A stretch of 64,000 nucleotides of DNA from Agelaius tricolor (GCA_023055355.1 JALJCS010000024.1:8757501-8821500), one strand, 5' to 3'; positions 1-14,995 are shown, counted from the stretch's first letter. Numbers and translations: made by a program. Notes: a model not told the origin generated them from the letters alone.

Positions 1-859
1 AAATATTTTCCTGTAAAAATGCATATTTCTCTAAACCCTAGAGGTATCTAGAGATTAGGATGGCTCAACTGGTAATAAATGTATTCAAGTAGTCATTCTT
101 TCCTCAAAAGTATGTGTAACTAAGCATAGAAACACACAGCATGTTTTTGTTTGCTTGTCTTAACTCAGCAGTGAGACAGAAGTACCCAGTTCCTTGTGCT
201 CTTCCAAGGAGATGTCTATGCCAACAATGAACTAATACATGCAGCACCAAGAACTGGTTATAATGAGCAGCCTGCTGATTTTTAAATACCTTACTGGCAC
301 TTTGGTTTTTGAATAAATAGTCTGGATCTCACTTTTGTATAAGCTGATTAGAAATGCAAGGAATTCACAGTAGATAAGGATTTGGCCAAGGAATATTTTA
401 GGAGTTTCTCTCTACCACGGTGCTGTTTATTGTAATGTTAGATGAACAGAGCAGCATTCCCATGAGCTATTCTAACAGGAAATGGTGAAGAACAAGTTTA
501 TTCACGTAACATTGCAAGTTATATGAACAACCAAGCAGTAACACCGGGTGGATTATCCATCCTGGGTGGAGAAGAGGAGTTGCACCCTCCCCATGTCTGC
601 AGATGAACTTGAGGGAACTGCAGCTGATGCTTAGGTGAGCAGAGCTCTGTTCAGAGGGCCCTGGCCAGGCTGCAGGAGTGATTGACAGACACTTCATGGA
701 ATTCAGTGGAGATAAATCCACATCCTTGCACTTGTGACCAAGTAACACAATTCATCAGGACAAGATGGGGGGAACGGCTCTGAGGAAAAGTACCTGATGA
801 TGCTGATGGAGAGCAAGCTGAAAATGAATCAGCAGCTTGCCTTTGTAGTATGAGGTGTT
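1..859. other. Intronic stretch, nothing recognised
   Basis: AT-rich intronic DNA with no repeat, exon or RNA gene that I can support. A minus-strand open frame at 467-748 has no recognisable motif and is treated as chance. Confidence 0.5.
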
Positions 860-1085
860 ACAGGGCAGATCATACCCTTCCCAGAGAGTGGCACTGGAAA
901 GCCAAGAGGCAACAGTCACAATCTGCAGGAAAGGAAATTACAATTGGATATAAGGGGAATGTTCCTCGCTGTAAGAGCAGTGCAGTGAACAGGTTGCCCA
1001 AGAGGCTGTGGAATCTTTACCCCTGAAGGCGTGCAGAGCACAGCTGGAGAAGACCTTGAGGAACATGGTCTGTTTTGTCTTTATA
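860..1085 (+). mobile_element. CR1 LINE fragment, 3' region
   Basis: Diverged pieces of the CR1 3' region appear in the right order. 'ccaagaggcaacagtcacaa' corresponds to the conserved 'acaagaggaaa..ggcctcaa' block. 'attggatataaggggaatgt' matches 'attggatattaggaaaaattt', and 'ggttgcccaagaggctgtgg' matches 'ggctgcccagggaggtggtgg'. The terminal ATTCTRTG repeats of an intact CR1 end are missing, so the copy is truncated and old. CR1 is the dominant LINE of birds, which supports an avian origin. Boundaries are approximate because they come from pattern matching by eye. Confidence 0.7.
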
Positions 1086-4000
1086 GTCTTCATGGTCCTT
1101 AAAGTTGACCCTGCTTTGGAGACCTCTCTAAGTCTCTAATTTGCCTAGACTGGTATATTCTGTGAAGATATAGTATAATTACAAAACAGGATTATTTGGT
1201 GAGTTTGTTGCAAAAGCATCTGAAAAAAATAGACAATTTGGTCTATCTCAGAACTTTTTCCCTTTTTATTTTTTTTAATGCAACAGTTAAAATATAAGTG
1301 TTGTAAACTAAACTTCCCCATTTTGGACAACTTAAGTCCTGAGTTTTCAGGTCTAAGACATCTCCTTTGGATGGTACACATTGGCACATTCCTTACCTGA
1401 TGCTTCTCAAAGGAAATTGAGAATATTTACACTTCATATACACTTTCATACACAACATATACACTTTCAAATATTTTGCAACCTCTTTTAAGTACTTGAA
1501 TACCTTTATCATTTGAGCCTTGTGCTCCTAAAAGCATGCATTTGAGACTTTTCTCTTAGCTTGGATATTGTTTGCCTGTTCTTCAGTCAGAACAGTGTGG
1601 TTCAGTGCACACATTGCCCATAGATATTGGTAGTTCATGCCCAACTGCATGGATTTATTTTTTTTTTCCTTCTGCAGTTGCTTTTATCACAGAGTATAAG
1701 ATTTCTTTTGTGGTCACAGGCTGGTAGTTTTGAAAGCCAAAATAGTTAGGATCTTCCATTTGGAAACCATGTTTTAGTGTTTTCATTTGATTTCCTTATC
1801 TTAATGTAGCTTAGGTTTTTTTAGCTGTTTCTTTTGAATGCCAAGGCTTAAAAGCATTATCCATTCGTGCCTATCAAATGCTGTAGAAAGTAAATTATTA
1901 CACTTTTTGTTTGAGCCTGTTCATTCTTTGTTTAACTGACACAATTGCTAAGGAAAAAGTACCCTGGAATGTCAAGTAGCAAAGTTTCATTTGCCACCTT
2001 GTTCTTCTGTAAACAGAAATGAGAGATTTAAACATGGGTGTGGTCTTATTTGAACAGAGCACTCACTTTAAATCAAACATGCTTTTCCTCCTGGAACTGC
2101 TTGTCTGGATTTGCTTTAGGGATAACATTTTTTCCACTACTTTTCATTCAACAACAACCCTGGGTTCCAGCCATTTGGGCTTCAACAATTTTAGGACTTG
2201 TTTCCAGTAACTGAGGCTGAATGTTTAAGAGCCCAAGCTCCTGGATGTCATTCATACAAGTAGCATCGTGTGTCTCACCTCCTCTGGAGCTCAGATGGGG
2301 AAAATAAGAGCAAGACTGGACTGCTCTGTGTTTTAGAGTTTGCAGTTTGGGGCTGGGTTTGAGGTTACAGGCTGACTTGTAACCAAGTTAAAATAACTTT
2401 TAACTTATAAAATAAAGCTGATAACCTGGGGTGAAAGTGTGGGTCACTGCCTTCAGCAGAACTATTTCGCACTGTTAAACTTGAAAAATACATGGGTGGT
2501 GTTTCTCATTCTAGGCATGCGCTTGTGTTGTGATCAGTGATGCATGTTTATATCAGATTTCAAAGCCTTTTACAAAAGGAGCCATTATAAGATGAAAATA
2601 CGCATTAGAATTGATGAGATATAATGTGGAAAGTAATTTCTGCGTGAATGGAAACACTGTAGGAGTGAACAGAGATTAGATGTGGAACACTTACATTACA
2701 GGTGCATTGAAGTCCAAACTGAGGGAAGCTGGAAAATCTGCTTTAAGAATAAGGTATTTTATGCCTAAAACAAATGAATTTTTTGAAATTCATCTTCTTT
2801 ATATTTTCACAACTTACTATGGATGCCAAGGGTTTTTTTATTTATGAATTATTTTCTTAATTATACAGAATTTTTTAGCAGCCATCAGCTGGAGGCAATG
2901 ACTTATGTCAATGTCAGTAATGAAAAAGCTCATTTGAATGACAGGATGGTGGCATAGATTATCATCAGAGATATTCTGTGTATGCTATTTACATAGTGTT
3001 CATATACCTGACATACCATATACATAATGTTCATATACCTGAGAGAAATACATACAAGTCCCAGCTTTCTGTACCTTTAGGGATGACTCAGCTGGGCAAA
3101 ATCCTGGCTGTGCAGTGCTCCTACAGAAGATGTTCTGTGTGCTTTGTGATGCTTCCCAGGAGGTTAGATTGGCAGCACCCTGCAGTGGTAGTGCTGAGTG
3201 GAATGCAGCCTCTCTAGGAGACTTCATGGTACCCTGAAGTACTGAATGAGATGAAGCCCCAGACCCAGGGGCCTTGTAGAGGTGCTTGGGGTGATATGGG
3301 CATGGGGAAGGGGCTCAGACTCCTTTCCTCACTGCTCATATTTCACTGCTTTCCCTGGAAACCCCTCTGGGCACCCACATTGCTGCTTGGAGGGGGATCT
3401 GCAGCTCCTGCAAGGCTTGCCTGCACAAGGGCTCTCTTTGTGCTGCCAATAATTGCCCTTGTCTGGGGTAACTGCAGGTGCCTGCTGCCTTATCCTCTGA
3501 TCAGCAGAGCTGCCCTAGTCATCCTTTGATACCTTTTAAAGTTCATTAGGTGCAATTCATGCCATTTCTTAACTTTCCCTCCCCAATCACATAATTACTT
3601 AATAGTTTCAAATATTTATTGAGCATGAAGCTTAATTAGGCTGTAGATGAGCATAACATTCAATACTCCCTTGGGAATGTGGCACATGGCTAATTACAGC
3701 TTTGTAATTAGCCATGCAGCAGGCTTAGAAGAAACCTCTGAAAAGCCTGCTGAGCCCCAGCAGTGAAACAGAAAGAGGGGTGAAGAGTGCAAACCTTGTG
3801 AAAGCAAAACGAGGTTTCACAAGTCAATAGAAAAAAAATTCCAGCAAATTTTGATTGGCCATCTGAGAGTTTTATTTGGGCTAACCTTGAGAAGCATGAG
3901 AGAAGAGAGTGGAAGGGCAGTGAAGAAGAGAAAAACTGGAGAGGGGAAGAAGCTATTATTTTCTAAGTGTTGAAATACTTATACAATCCTGAGTCTTACT

Positions 4001-4740
4001 ATAGGAAAAGTTTGTGCACCAACTTGAAGAGCTGAGGCTTGGTTATTTACATGAATGCTCACTTACCTGTGAATAAAACTTTCTCAATAAATCCCTGTTT
4101 ATTTTGAGTATTTCTCATACTGAAATCTCTGGAGAAGATCCTGTAGCTTTTACTTTTGGATTATGTGAATCAGAAGTTGGAAGTGTGGCAAGGATTTTGA
4201 ATAAAAACGAATTGAAGTAGACAGCTACTAAAATTCACTCTGTTAAACAGAGTGCACAGAAGTGCCTCAGAGAGACTGGCTGAAAGAGTCACCACAGATT
4301 CAAGCAAAGGCAGTGTGGTGCTCAGCTGTCCTTTCCCATGAATACAGCAAAACAAAGAGCAAAAGAGAAACAAACCTGAGGTTTTAAATTCCTCTAGGAA
4401 CTAGGACCTTGATTTTTCTGGTCTTCAACTCATCACCTGCTGCCATCCACTGAGTTCTTTCATTGGCTCAATTTTTTTTTTACTTTATGAGGAAGTAGGA
4501 TATCCTCTGAGCTTCCTACATCAGCAGGTTTGCACATGAGGGCTCCCATCCAATTACTGACACAGAACAGGGATGCCTGTGAAGCACCCCTTGGTCACCA
4601 GGTACTGCAGGTTGGCTGCAGGTGAGCTGCAGTTTTATCTTCCTGTGACTTATGCATAACAATGCCACATTCCTAAGTGCTGGGGTAATTTTCTTCACAA
4701 TGGCAGTGTGGGGCTGTGGTGTGGATTTGTGCTGAATACA
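1086..4740. other. Intronic stretch with one inverted repeat
   Basis: Unannotated intron. The only structured element seen is the TAATTA-containing inverted repeat at 3685-3716. About 3540-3730 is rich in ATTA and TAAT cores and could be a conserved non-coding element, but that cannot be judged without alignment. Open frames (for example 3251-3529 +) have no recognisable domains. Confidence 0.4.
3685..3716. repeat. Perfect 14-bp inverted repeat with TAATTA cores, 4-nt loop
   Basis: The arm catggctaattaca (3685-3698) is followed by gctt and then its exact reverse complement tgtaattagccatg (3703-3716). Each arm carries a TAATTA homeodomain-type core. It lies in an ATTA-rich segment of the intron. 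It could be a paired homeodomain binding site or an incidental hairpin; function is inference. Confidence 0.85.
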
Positions 4741-4749
4741 GGGTTGATA

Positions 4750-5232
4750 ATATGGAGATGTTTTTGTTATTGCTGAGCAGAGCTTACACAGAGCCAAGGT
4801 CTCTGCTTGTCACCCTCCACTCTGGCAGGGGAGTTGGAGGTGAATGGGAGGCTGGGAGGAGACACAGCCAGGACAGGTGACCCAAACTGACAAATGGGAT
4901 AATGCAGAGCATGTGACACCATGCTCAGTGTATAAGTGGGGAGTGGAAGGAAGGGGGAACATTTGGAGTTTTTGTCTTCCTAAGTAGCTGCTATGCATGA
5001 TGGGCCCTGCTCTCCTGGATATGGCTGAGCACCCGCCTGCCCATGGGAAGCAGTGAATTAATTCCTTGTTTTGCTTTGCTTGTGTGTGTGGCTTTTTCTT
5101 TCCCTATTAAACTGTCTTTATCTCAACACATGACTTTTCCAGCTTTCACCCTTCCAATTCTTTCCTTGATCCCACTATTGGGGGAGTGAGTGAATGGCTG
5201 TGTGGGTTGCCAGCTGCAGTGAAACCATGACA
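4750..5232 (+). mobile_element. Solo LTR of an avian endogenous retrovirus (ERVL-type)
   Basis: The 3' half closely matches, from memory, an LTR family common in birds. It runs from a 'gacacagccaggacag' block through a TATA-like 'tataag' (4931-4936), the segment 'catgggaagcagtgaattaa', the polyadenylation signal ATTAAA (5106-5111) and 'ctgtctttatctcaac'. It then passes through the 'gggggagtgagtgaatggct' segment to a terminal '..accatgaca' at 5232. Promoter and poly(A) order puts it on the + strand, the same sense as the host gene. No gag, pol or env remnants adjoin it, so it looks like a solo LTR. The 5' boundary is uncertain and I found no convincing target-site duplication. Confidence 0.8.
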
Positions 5233-6509
5233 CTATGTATTGGTTTTAAGCATCTCTGAATTTCATTAAGAGCTAAATCATTCTTGGGGAAAAGAAATCT
5301 CATTGAATTAAATAAAAATTATTTCTATTTAGAATTATTACTGGCTTTTTAGCAGACCACAGAAATAGAGACAAGCCTCATTGATTTATAGTGAAAAGCA
5401 CCACTTCTTTCTGAGATAACACTGTGGAGCAAGCATTTGAATGTGCAATTAATTACTTTTGTTCTGAGAGAGTAAAAAATGAGGTCATGTCTGTACTGCT
5501 CATTTTCATATTTGTGTTTCACAGAGAATGAGGATTTTCTGTTCTAGTGGTTGCAATGCAGCACAGAGGTTTAGCTCAGCCCTTGCTTAGTTCTGTGTAT
5601 CCTAATAAAAGGCTCAGATTAATACAATGTTATCAAAACAACATGATGCCATAGTCCTTTCTATTGTAGCAATATCACACTTAACTATATCACAAAAGCT
5701 GATATTCTGATGCTGTGAGTATAGCAGTCATCATAGTGAAGAATCATCTTTAAATTGCTTACCTTATCTTTTAGCAAGGTTTTCAGGTAGCATCATGTTA
5801 ACATCATTATGTAGCTTCCAAAATGACCTCACTGACATAGAGTGAGTTCAGAGTGTGGGCAGAACAGGTCCTTGGTAAGTCCTCTCTTCTCTCCTCAGTG
5901 TCTGCAACGTGCCCAGCCTTGCTGTTGATGCAGAGCAGAGAAGGAGATTGAGTTAAGCTGCCTGAATATGGCCAAACTGTCACAAAGGGAATTAGGAATC
6001 ACTTACTAGCACACTGTAAAACACCCAGACTTCCTATGTAAACAAGGCCAACTGTAGTAAAAAAAAAAAAAGGAATGATGTTGCTTTTACTAGTAAGTTT
6101 GGCCATTCCTTCCTTTAATAGCCCAGTGATGCATTATTAACATAGCTGGATATTTTAAGCTGATCCATTACTGAAAAAAGAAAAAGGAAATTATGTTCTT
6201 GGCCTTGTAAAGCATAGCTTCACCCATATTCTCTCATACCTCAAGATGAGTATCTTTCATATTCCCTGCTCATAGTTTTCAATTTCCCTTCTTTTGTTTC
6301 CCTAATGAGAGAAGGTAACGCTTCAGTTAAGGCAAATTAATATTCCAATAGCTGAGAAGAAAGATTAATCAGCCCAGGATTTCTTACTGGTGCATTTTTT
6401 CTGCCTTTAGGTTTGAGAAGAGCTCTCGGTTTTAAAGCTTTGAGGAAAGCTGTTAGGAAAGTCCCAACAATAGTGCAGGCAAAATTTAGCATCACATATA
6501 CATAGAAAA
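5233..6509. other. Intronic stretch, nothing recognised
   Basis: AT-rich intron between the LTR and the antisense LINE. A 12-A homopolymer lies near 6060. No supportable exon or RNA gene. Confidence 0.4.
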
Positions 6510-6730
6510 GTGTGACCATAAACTTCTGACACTGGTGTGTTCCCCTGGTGTTTAGACCCTTCAAATATTTGTAGATATTACCATATTTTACCTTAGTCAT
6601 CATTTGGCTGAGCTTAGCCATACTTAGGCCTTTTAGTGTTTCCTCATAAATCAAACTGCAACCCGTGATTACTTTCGTTGCTTTTATCTGCAGCTTTGCC
6701 AGTTTGATGACATCTTTCTGGGACCAAGGT
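6510..6730 (-). mobile_element. Ancient CR1/L3-like LINE fragment, antisense
   Basis: Read on the minus strand, the order of motifs fits the 3' end of L3/CR1-type elements. A '..gatgtcatcaaactggcaa' block is followed by 'gcaacgaaagtaatc', then 'tttgatttatgaggaaacac' (compare 'ctatgaggaaagactgaagg'). Last comes 'atctacaaatatttgaaggg' (compare 'gtcttcaaatatttgaaggg'). It is highly diverged. Part of a minus-strand open frame here (6337-6654) is explained by this remnant and is not a gene. Confidence 0.55.
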
Positions 6731-9150
<2,420 letters not shown>

Positions 9151-10001
9151 ACCCTCCCGGATCAAATATGTGCTTAATCAAAACAAAAATAGTCTTGCCA
9201 GAACTATCACATGCACTTGCTGTTGAACCATTGTCCAGCTTCATTGTGTTAGTATGTGTCGGGGAAACAAGACAGATTAGATGGTAATGTGTTGGGATAC
9301 AGAGAATTTGCTAATCTTGCATTTCCAGCTGGTTTTGTCAGTAACTCCTGGTCCTACCCAGTTTACAATGTGCAAAAAAATCTAGCTTTAAATTTATTGT
9401 TGCTTGCATTTGTTGCTTGATGCAAATGGAAATTCTGAAAGGAAGAGAAAAAAGTGTAGCTGTACACAGGAAATGCATCCAACATTTTATTCCATTCAGT
9501 TTTATAATGCAATTTTTTACAAAACCAAGTAAGTAATTATTATAGAAATTTGCCAGCGGGGGATCAGATGCTATTAAAATAAGGTAAAAGCCAAAGAAAA
9601 GCATATCTGCGAGCAATTACTGCAATTGTTTATCTGTGGTACTTTTTAAGAATGAAAGCAGAAATATGGAAGCACCTTAATTCTACTTCTTATATTTAAA
9701 CACAGTGTACTCTTTAAAAGATCATATTTCTCTAGAAGGTAACTAGCTATCTTTAATTACAACACCAGAGTTTTTATTTTATTAAGAATATATTGTGACA
9801 TAAAACGGTTATAATTACTAAAATGTATACAGACCTACTAAGATTTAGTTCCATTCATCAGGAAAACTGAAGCCTTATACAAAACTGGTTGAAGAGTGTA
9901 TTGTGCCAGTTGACTGTGTTTTCCTGTTAGCCTGGGGTGTTTGAAGAATGGTTTTTTTACATTTCATGCTGATAAAATACCATGTAATCTTAATTACTAT
10001 G

Positions 10002-10021
10002 TAGATAGATATATCTATCTA
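10002..10021. repeat. 20-bp perfect palindrome (TAGA/TCTA)
   Basis: The sequence tagatagatatatctatcta is its own reverse complement. In the probable 3' UTR it could form a short stem-loop or reflect a TAGA/TATC microsatellite. Confidence 0.9.
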
Positions 10022-10707
10022 TAAAAGAATTATTTTCATTAATATATGTCCTAAGTGAAGGCATTCTTACTTTCTCAACTTTCCATCTTTATACAGTAAG
10101 CCATGAGAACTGTGATGGCATTTGGTAATGGAAATGGAACAGTTCAGCATAAAATGTAACAAAAAAAAGCTTGGTGTGCTCTATCAGTAATACAGACAAT
10201 TAGAATCAAATCCATAAAACCCTCATGCATTAATATTTGCATGTTTCTGTACAAGTCAATTTGAGAAAAAAACAAACTATGTGATACTGGTGCAGTACCT
10301 TGAAACTATCTTAAATAACAAGCAAAGCTAACAAAATCTAAGCATTTGATATAAGTGTTAGACCTTAATATCTCTTCCAGCTGAAAGACTGTATTAAATT
10401 TAATAGTTTCATTTGGTCAGAGGTATGGTTGCTGACAAAGAATGTTTTAAAGTGAGTTGCTAGTTTTTTGTGATACTAAATGAGCATTACAAAAAGTACA
10501 TTTTTCAGCCATGTGTCAGTATTCTGCATTTTTACTGCCTTGGATGTTTGTACTCACCTCCTAGTTCACTATGTCTTTTCGCATTTCCTTAAGGTAACTG
10601 GTTAATATATGCACTACAACACACTATTTCAACTGACCCAGCATTGGAACAATCATAGCATTGAACATGCCTTCTTCCAACTAACTTTCAAAGTCCATGC
10701 TGTTGGA

Positions 10708-10713
10708 AATAAA
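10708..10713 (+). terminator. ABLIM2: Candidate polyadenylation signal AATAAA
   Basis: Canonical hexamer in 'ggaaataaatattttctc' with a T/GT-rich element about 25 bases downstream. It is the likeliest end of the ABLIM2-like transcript in this window. Confidence 0.5.
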
Positions 10714-10740
10714 TATTTTCTCATTACCTAAATGTTTTGT

Positions 10741-13700
10741 CTGATGATACAAATGTTTAAAAAAATTCATTAAAACAAAGACATAACGGAATGACTTTGC
10801 TAATGTGTGTATAATTTTTTAGATGATATTGCTGCTCTGGATAGGGTCTTCCCCTTATATTAATGTAAATAATATCTAATTTGCATTGTTTGCTCACCGA
10901 GGAGAGCATTGAGGGTACCTCTGAATGTCAAGTTACTGTAAAGTTGGTCTTGATTTAAACAATCAAGCAGCTGTCACAGCTCAGCAAGCAGAAGTTGCTT
11001 CACTGGTGATGTACAGAACCACCAGCCTGTGTAGGGAATCATTAGCCAGTTTCAATTGAGAGCTCCCAGTCACATCTAGACCACATCCATAATGCTCTTC
11101 AACCTAGAGTAGCTTGTTGCATTATTTTGTGAAAACTGGCAGCCCATTGAAATGGGCCAATGTAAAATGTGAGCAGCAGGGTCCATTGCAACTATGAAAA
11201 ACTAAATCCAGGAGAACAATTGGTTGGAGAACTATTATGAGGAATTTTGACACTGGCAATGACCACTCTTCTCATCCACACGTTCCTGGGACATCATATG
11301 GATTACAGGCATTTTCTGAGTGATTAAGAAAATCTCAGGTTGATCAAAGAAATCCATGTATCAGTGCAGATCAGGTTCAGTATGGATTTTCATAAATAAT
11401 TTGAAAATTTCTTAACCGCAACAGCTTTTGTACTGGTGTAGGATTCTATCTATGCTGTAAGGAAAAAGTGCATTACTGAGCACCACAGGCAGCTCTGTGC
11501 TGCTCTATTGTTTTATTCACCAGCAGATGTATGGCTGATGACAAGTGAGGATGGTGAGCTCATGTGTGAGCTGTTGGACCCATTTTCACTGTTTTGAGAC
11601 AGTTCATGTTTTATAATGTCAAGCCTTTAAAGTGTCTCTTGAAGGTCCTTGTCCTACCTGAGCTAAATCAGGTACAACTCTTGCTTTACATACCCCCATC
11701 TAGAGTTTTTAGCTCATGAGCATCAGTTCTTACCACAATGCCCAACTCTATTAGGAGTTGTACCCCTTCCTCTTTCTATATTTTCAGACAAATTCCTTTA
11801 TCCTTCTGTGCTTCCTTTTATGAATTGCCCCTATCATAGTCCTGTCCACTGAATATAAGAAGGCAATGCCTCTGCAGAAGTACACATTGCAGGCTACCTA
11901 ATCTTGGATGAAATTAATTCTATTAATTAATTAATAGAATTAATTGAGGGAAATAAGCCAATTTTTACCAATTGGTAGAGTACCAGTCTTAAAACTACTG
12001 GCAGTTCCTAGACCATGTTACCAAATCATTCTCCAGCAATCAGGAAAATACTTTGAGTTGCACAGATCTCACAAAACTCCCTAACACAGTAATTTTTTGT
12101 GCTCATTATACTATTCACTAAACAGGCATGCATTCAATGCCAAACACGCAAAAATGTTTTAGAAGACAGTCAGTTTATCAACTTACGTTCCTAATACCAG
12201 CCAAAACCAAAAAGGAATTTTGGCTTCCATACACAAAACCTTTGCTGACTTTAGATGAACAAGTACTCTTGTGTGTCCTTATTTCATTTCCATGAAGTTT
12301 GAAATGGTCTGTTTTGTGCAAAGGTGGCACAGCTCGGTAAGCTGTTCATTTTTTCACGTGATACATGCCAGTGTATCACCCTATATTTAAAGCATCTACT
12401 GTCATATGGTGCAGTGACCTATTCAGTTAGGCTCTCCAGCCTAACTAAATTCACATTTACAGTATGATATTGTGTGCTGGATTTGGCACCAGCTAAATGT
12501 ACCAGTGTGAAAGGACCATAAAGTGAGTAGCATTGTAATTTACTTCACTGCTGAGTTGTCTGTACATCACCTAAACTCCATAAACCGTAGTATACCAGAG
12601 AATACAAGATTCCTGTTTCTAAAATCTTATTATGTTTTCCCTGTTTAAAAATTGCAAATTGGAATTTCAGGCATGTTGTTTTCTTTCAGGAACTTTGAGT
12701 GTCTAATTAAATGTGGATAGACTGACGTGGGAAGTAAATATTCAGGTTTATTTTAATAGGGTTCCATATGCTAATCTTATGTAGGATTATGAAATTGAAA
12801 AGGCATTCAGAGTAATGAGATAAGACTTTGCCAGAATGTTCCATCTGATAGTGTGGTCTGGTGTTGGCAGTAAAAAACTGAGTCTCAACAAATCATAGGC
12901 TGTTTTTCAGATAATGCTCTTTAGAGTTATTAAGTCACTGTTCTATAGTCTTATTTTCAAGGACATGCTGCCTTTCGGCATTTTTGTAAGTATGGATGTG
13001 GATATGCAGCTCCAAAGGATCAATATAGCTCTTGGAGCAACTTATTTTGATATGTATACAAGAAGCAGGGGAATTCTGTCAGAGACTTCATTTTCATTCT
13101 TGGATCTGAGCTGTATGTCTCAGCTGCTCATGTCAGCCCTATGTATGACCTAATTCTCACCTCATGTATTTTAAAGAAGACATGTCTCAAACTCAGCAAT
13201 GAAAGAGACAGCATTTCATCATCACAGTCTTTGAGACAAAGGAATATGTGGGGTTTTGTGGTTGCTGAAGGAATATCTTACCAACAATTCCAGCTAGGAA
13301 TGCCTAGGCATGCTGTCTGAGAAGAACTTGACATTTTTGTCTGACCTTCTGCTATTTCTTCTCCTCATGGTTCAGGGGAGAACTCTGAAACCTGTAATTA
13401 CAGAAACAAGAAAATGCATAGTTGTGAGATAGTACCTGGAATCTAATAACCCTCTGAGGCAAGGCTGATTTTACATAGGGAAAAAGATATGGTTCAGACC
13501 AAGAGAGATGCCTGGTCTTACATTCCACATTTTGATTTTGAGAAGCCATCTATTTGACATTTCCCGTGTGTGACTAAGACCAAATTATTTTACTAACCTT
13601 TTCACATATCTACAGGAAAATGCTGTTCTGTTATTTGCAGATGAGCTGGATGAGATCCCAGGCACTTCTGTCTGGCACTCAACTCTGGTGCATAAGTTTC

Positions 13701-14827
13701 AGAGTGTCCTTATATTTGTATTCTCCTGCCCCTTTGATTTGTGTGTGAGAAAAAGGACAGGATCATTTTATAAGCTTCCTAAGACCTCAACTGACCTTTG
13801 ACCAATGTGATTACTTGCTGGGTCACAGTTGTGGCTACCATTTTTCATATATCTTGAGTATCTCAAAAAAAAAAAGATGGCTGTTATTAATTTTAGAATG
13901 ACAGATGTGACTCTCTTGCACATGTAAATTTATACTGAGGCTTGCATCCCCTTATCATATCCAAGCTGCCTCTGAGGTATGGGTAAATCCTTAAAGGCTC
14001 ATAGGAGGAGCTGGCTCAGGCTTTTTGAGTCTTTGCATCCCTTCTCACTTTTTCTAGACTGTGAAAAGCCATGTTAGAAAAGGTGGTACTCAGTCAAAGT
14101 ACATGGCCATGAAAAGCAAGATCTCAGTAGTTTAACTCCCAGGTGATGAAGCACCCCCAGCAAATTGCAATTTGTTGTGCTATTGCAGCAGCTTGTTACT
14201 CCCTCCTCACAACCACCATCTCTGTGAGTTACACTCAGAGAAGTTAGTTCTAAATGCTGCTACTTTTCATGATTTAGGACATTTTTCTTCCTTCCCCTCG
14301 GTGTTTGACATCTGTGCCCACAGGTAAGCAGGTAGGTTCCTTGTCTGTAATGCTTGGACAGATGTCTGCAGCACCCAGGCTGTTGGGACCTGCCAGTCCT
14401 TCCCTGCCAGTCTGGACAAGCAGCAGCTCCAGAGGGGTCAGGAGGAAACAAAACCAGGCAAAAGCATCCTGTCCCACACAGGTAAATGTATCCCAATTTG
14501 GGCATTAGTGTCCCAGCTATTATGTATTTACCTTTTGTTACAAGTCTGGAGTCCGTTGATTTCTGGTTTTCAGTCTAGTTACATTTGTGTCATGGATGAT
14601 TTGCTGTTGATCTGTTTTTTCCATTTGCTATCATCCATTCTTTTATTACATCCTCTACCTTGTCTCTCCACTAAAAATTGCAGTATGTTTTATTTCTTTT
14701 GAGACTAAAACCTTTCTTTGCCAGTGATAGTTCTGCAAATCTTCTGCAAATGTCTCTCAGCCCATTGTGTTCAGGAATGGTCTGACAAGAGAAAGGCTTC
14801 CTATTTGCCATGTTATGTCAAGCACTC
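10741..14827. other. Intergenic DNA downstream of the ABLIM2-like gene
   Basis: No coding exon is recognised. Short open frames (12914-13153 + and overlapping frames near 14260-14508 on both strands) lack domains. The notable element is the 34-bp perfect palindrome at 11912-11945. Confidence 0.5.
11912..11945. repeat. 34-bp perfect AT-rich palindrome
   Basis: The 17-bp half aattaattctattaatt is followed directly by its exact reverse complement with no spacer. It consists of ATTAAT/TAATTA cores flanking CTATT. It could extrude as a cruciform or contain several homeodomain-type sites. Confidence 0.95.
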
Positions 14828-14848
14828 TATATATATATATATATATAT
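14828..14848. repeat. (TA)10 microsatellite
   Basis: Uninterrupted TA dinucleotides, directly followed by a G/T-only tract. Confidence 0.95.
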
Positions 14849-14995
14849 GGTTTGTTTGTTTGTTGGTTTGGTTTGGTTGTTTTTTGGGGGTTTTTTTGGT
14901 TGGTTTTTTTTGGGGTTTTTTTGGGTTTTTTTGTTTTTGTTTTTGTTTTTTTTGTGGTTTTTTTGGGTTTTTTGGGGGTGGAGGGGGAGGTAGGG
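14849..14995 (+). repeat. G/T-rich strand-asymmetric tract with a G-quadruplex motif
   Basis: For about 120 bases the + strand is almost entirely G and T (tttgg, tttggggttt and similar units), followed by a purine-rich end. The segment 14965-14995 has four G-runs, GGG, GGGGG, GGGGG and GGG, separated by loops of 6, 4 and 5 bases, which satisfies the usual G-quadruplex pattern. Frames reading through it encode only W, F, G, L and V and are not genes. Confidence 0.85.

Larger units (their letters stand above)
9151..10740 (+). other. ABLIM2: Probable 3' UTR of the ABLIM2-like gene
   Basis: AT-rich sequence follows the TAA stop without a further splice signal that I would trust. The first well-formed poly(A) signal with a T/GT-rich downstream element is AATAAA at 10708-10713, followed by 'aatgttttgtctg', which gives a UTR of about 1.6 kb. 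A weaker ATTAAA/AAATAA cluster near 9572 could be an earlier site. A 20-bp palindrome lies at 10002-10021. UTR extent is inferred; no transcript evidence is available. Confidence 0.5.

Noticed and set aside
6337..6654. Minus-strand 105-residue ORF
   Set aside because: Part overlaps a diverged antisense CR1/L3-like LINE; the NIYKYLKG stretch is LINE-derived non-coding sequence, not a gene.
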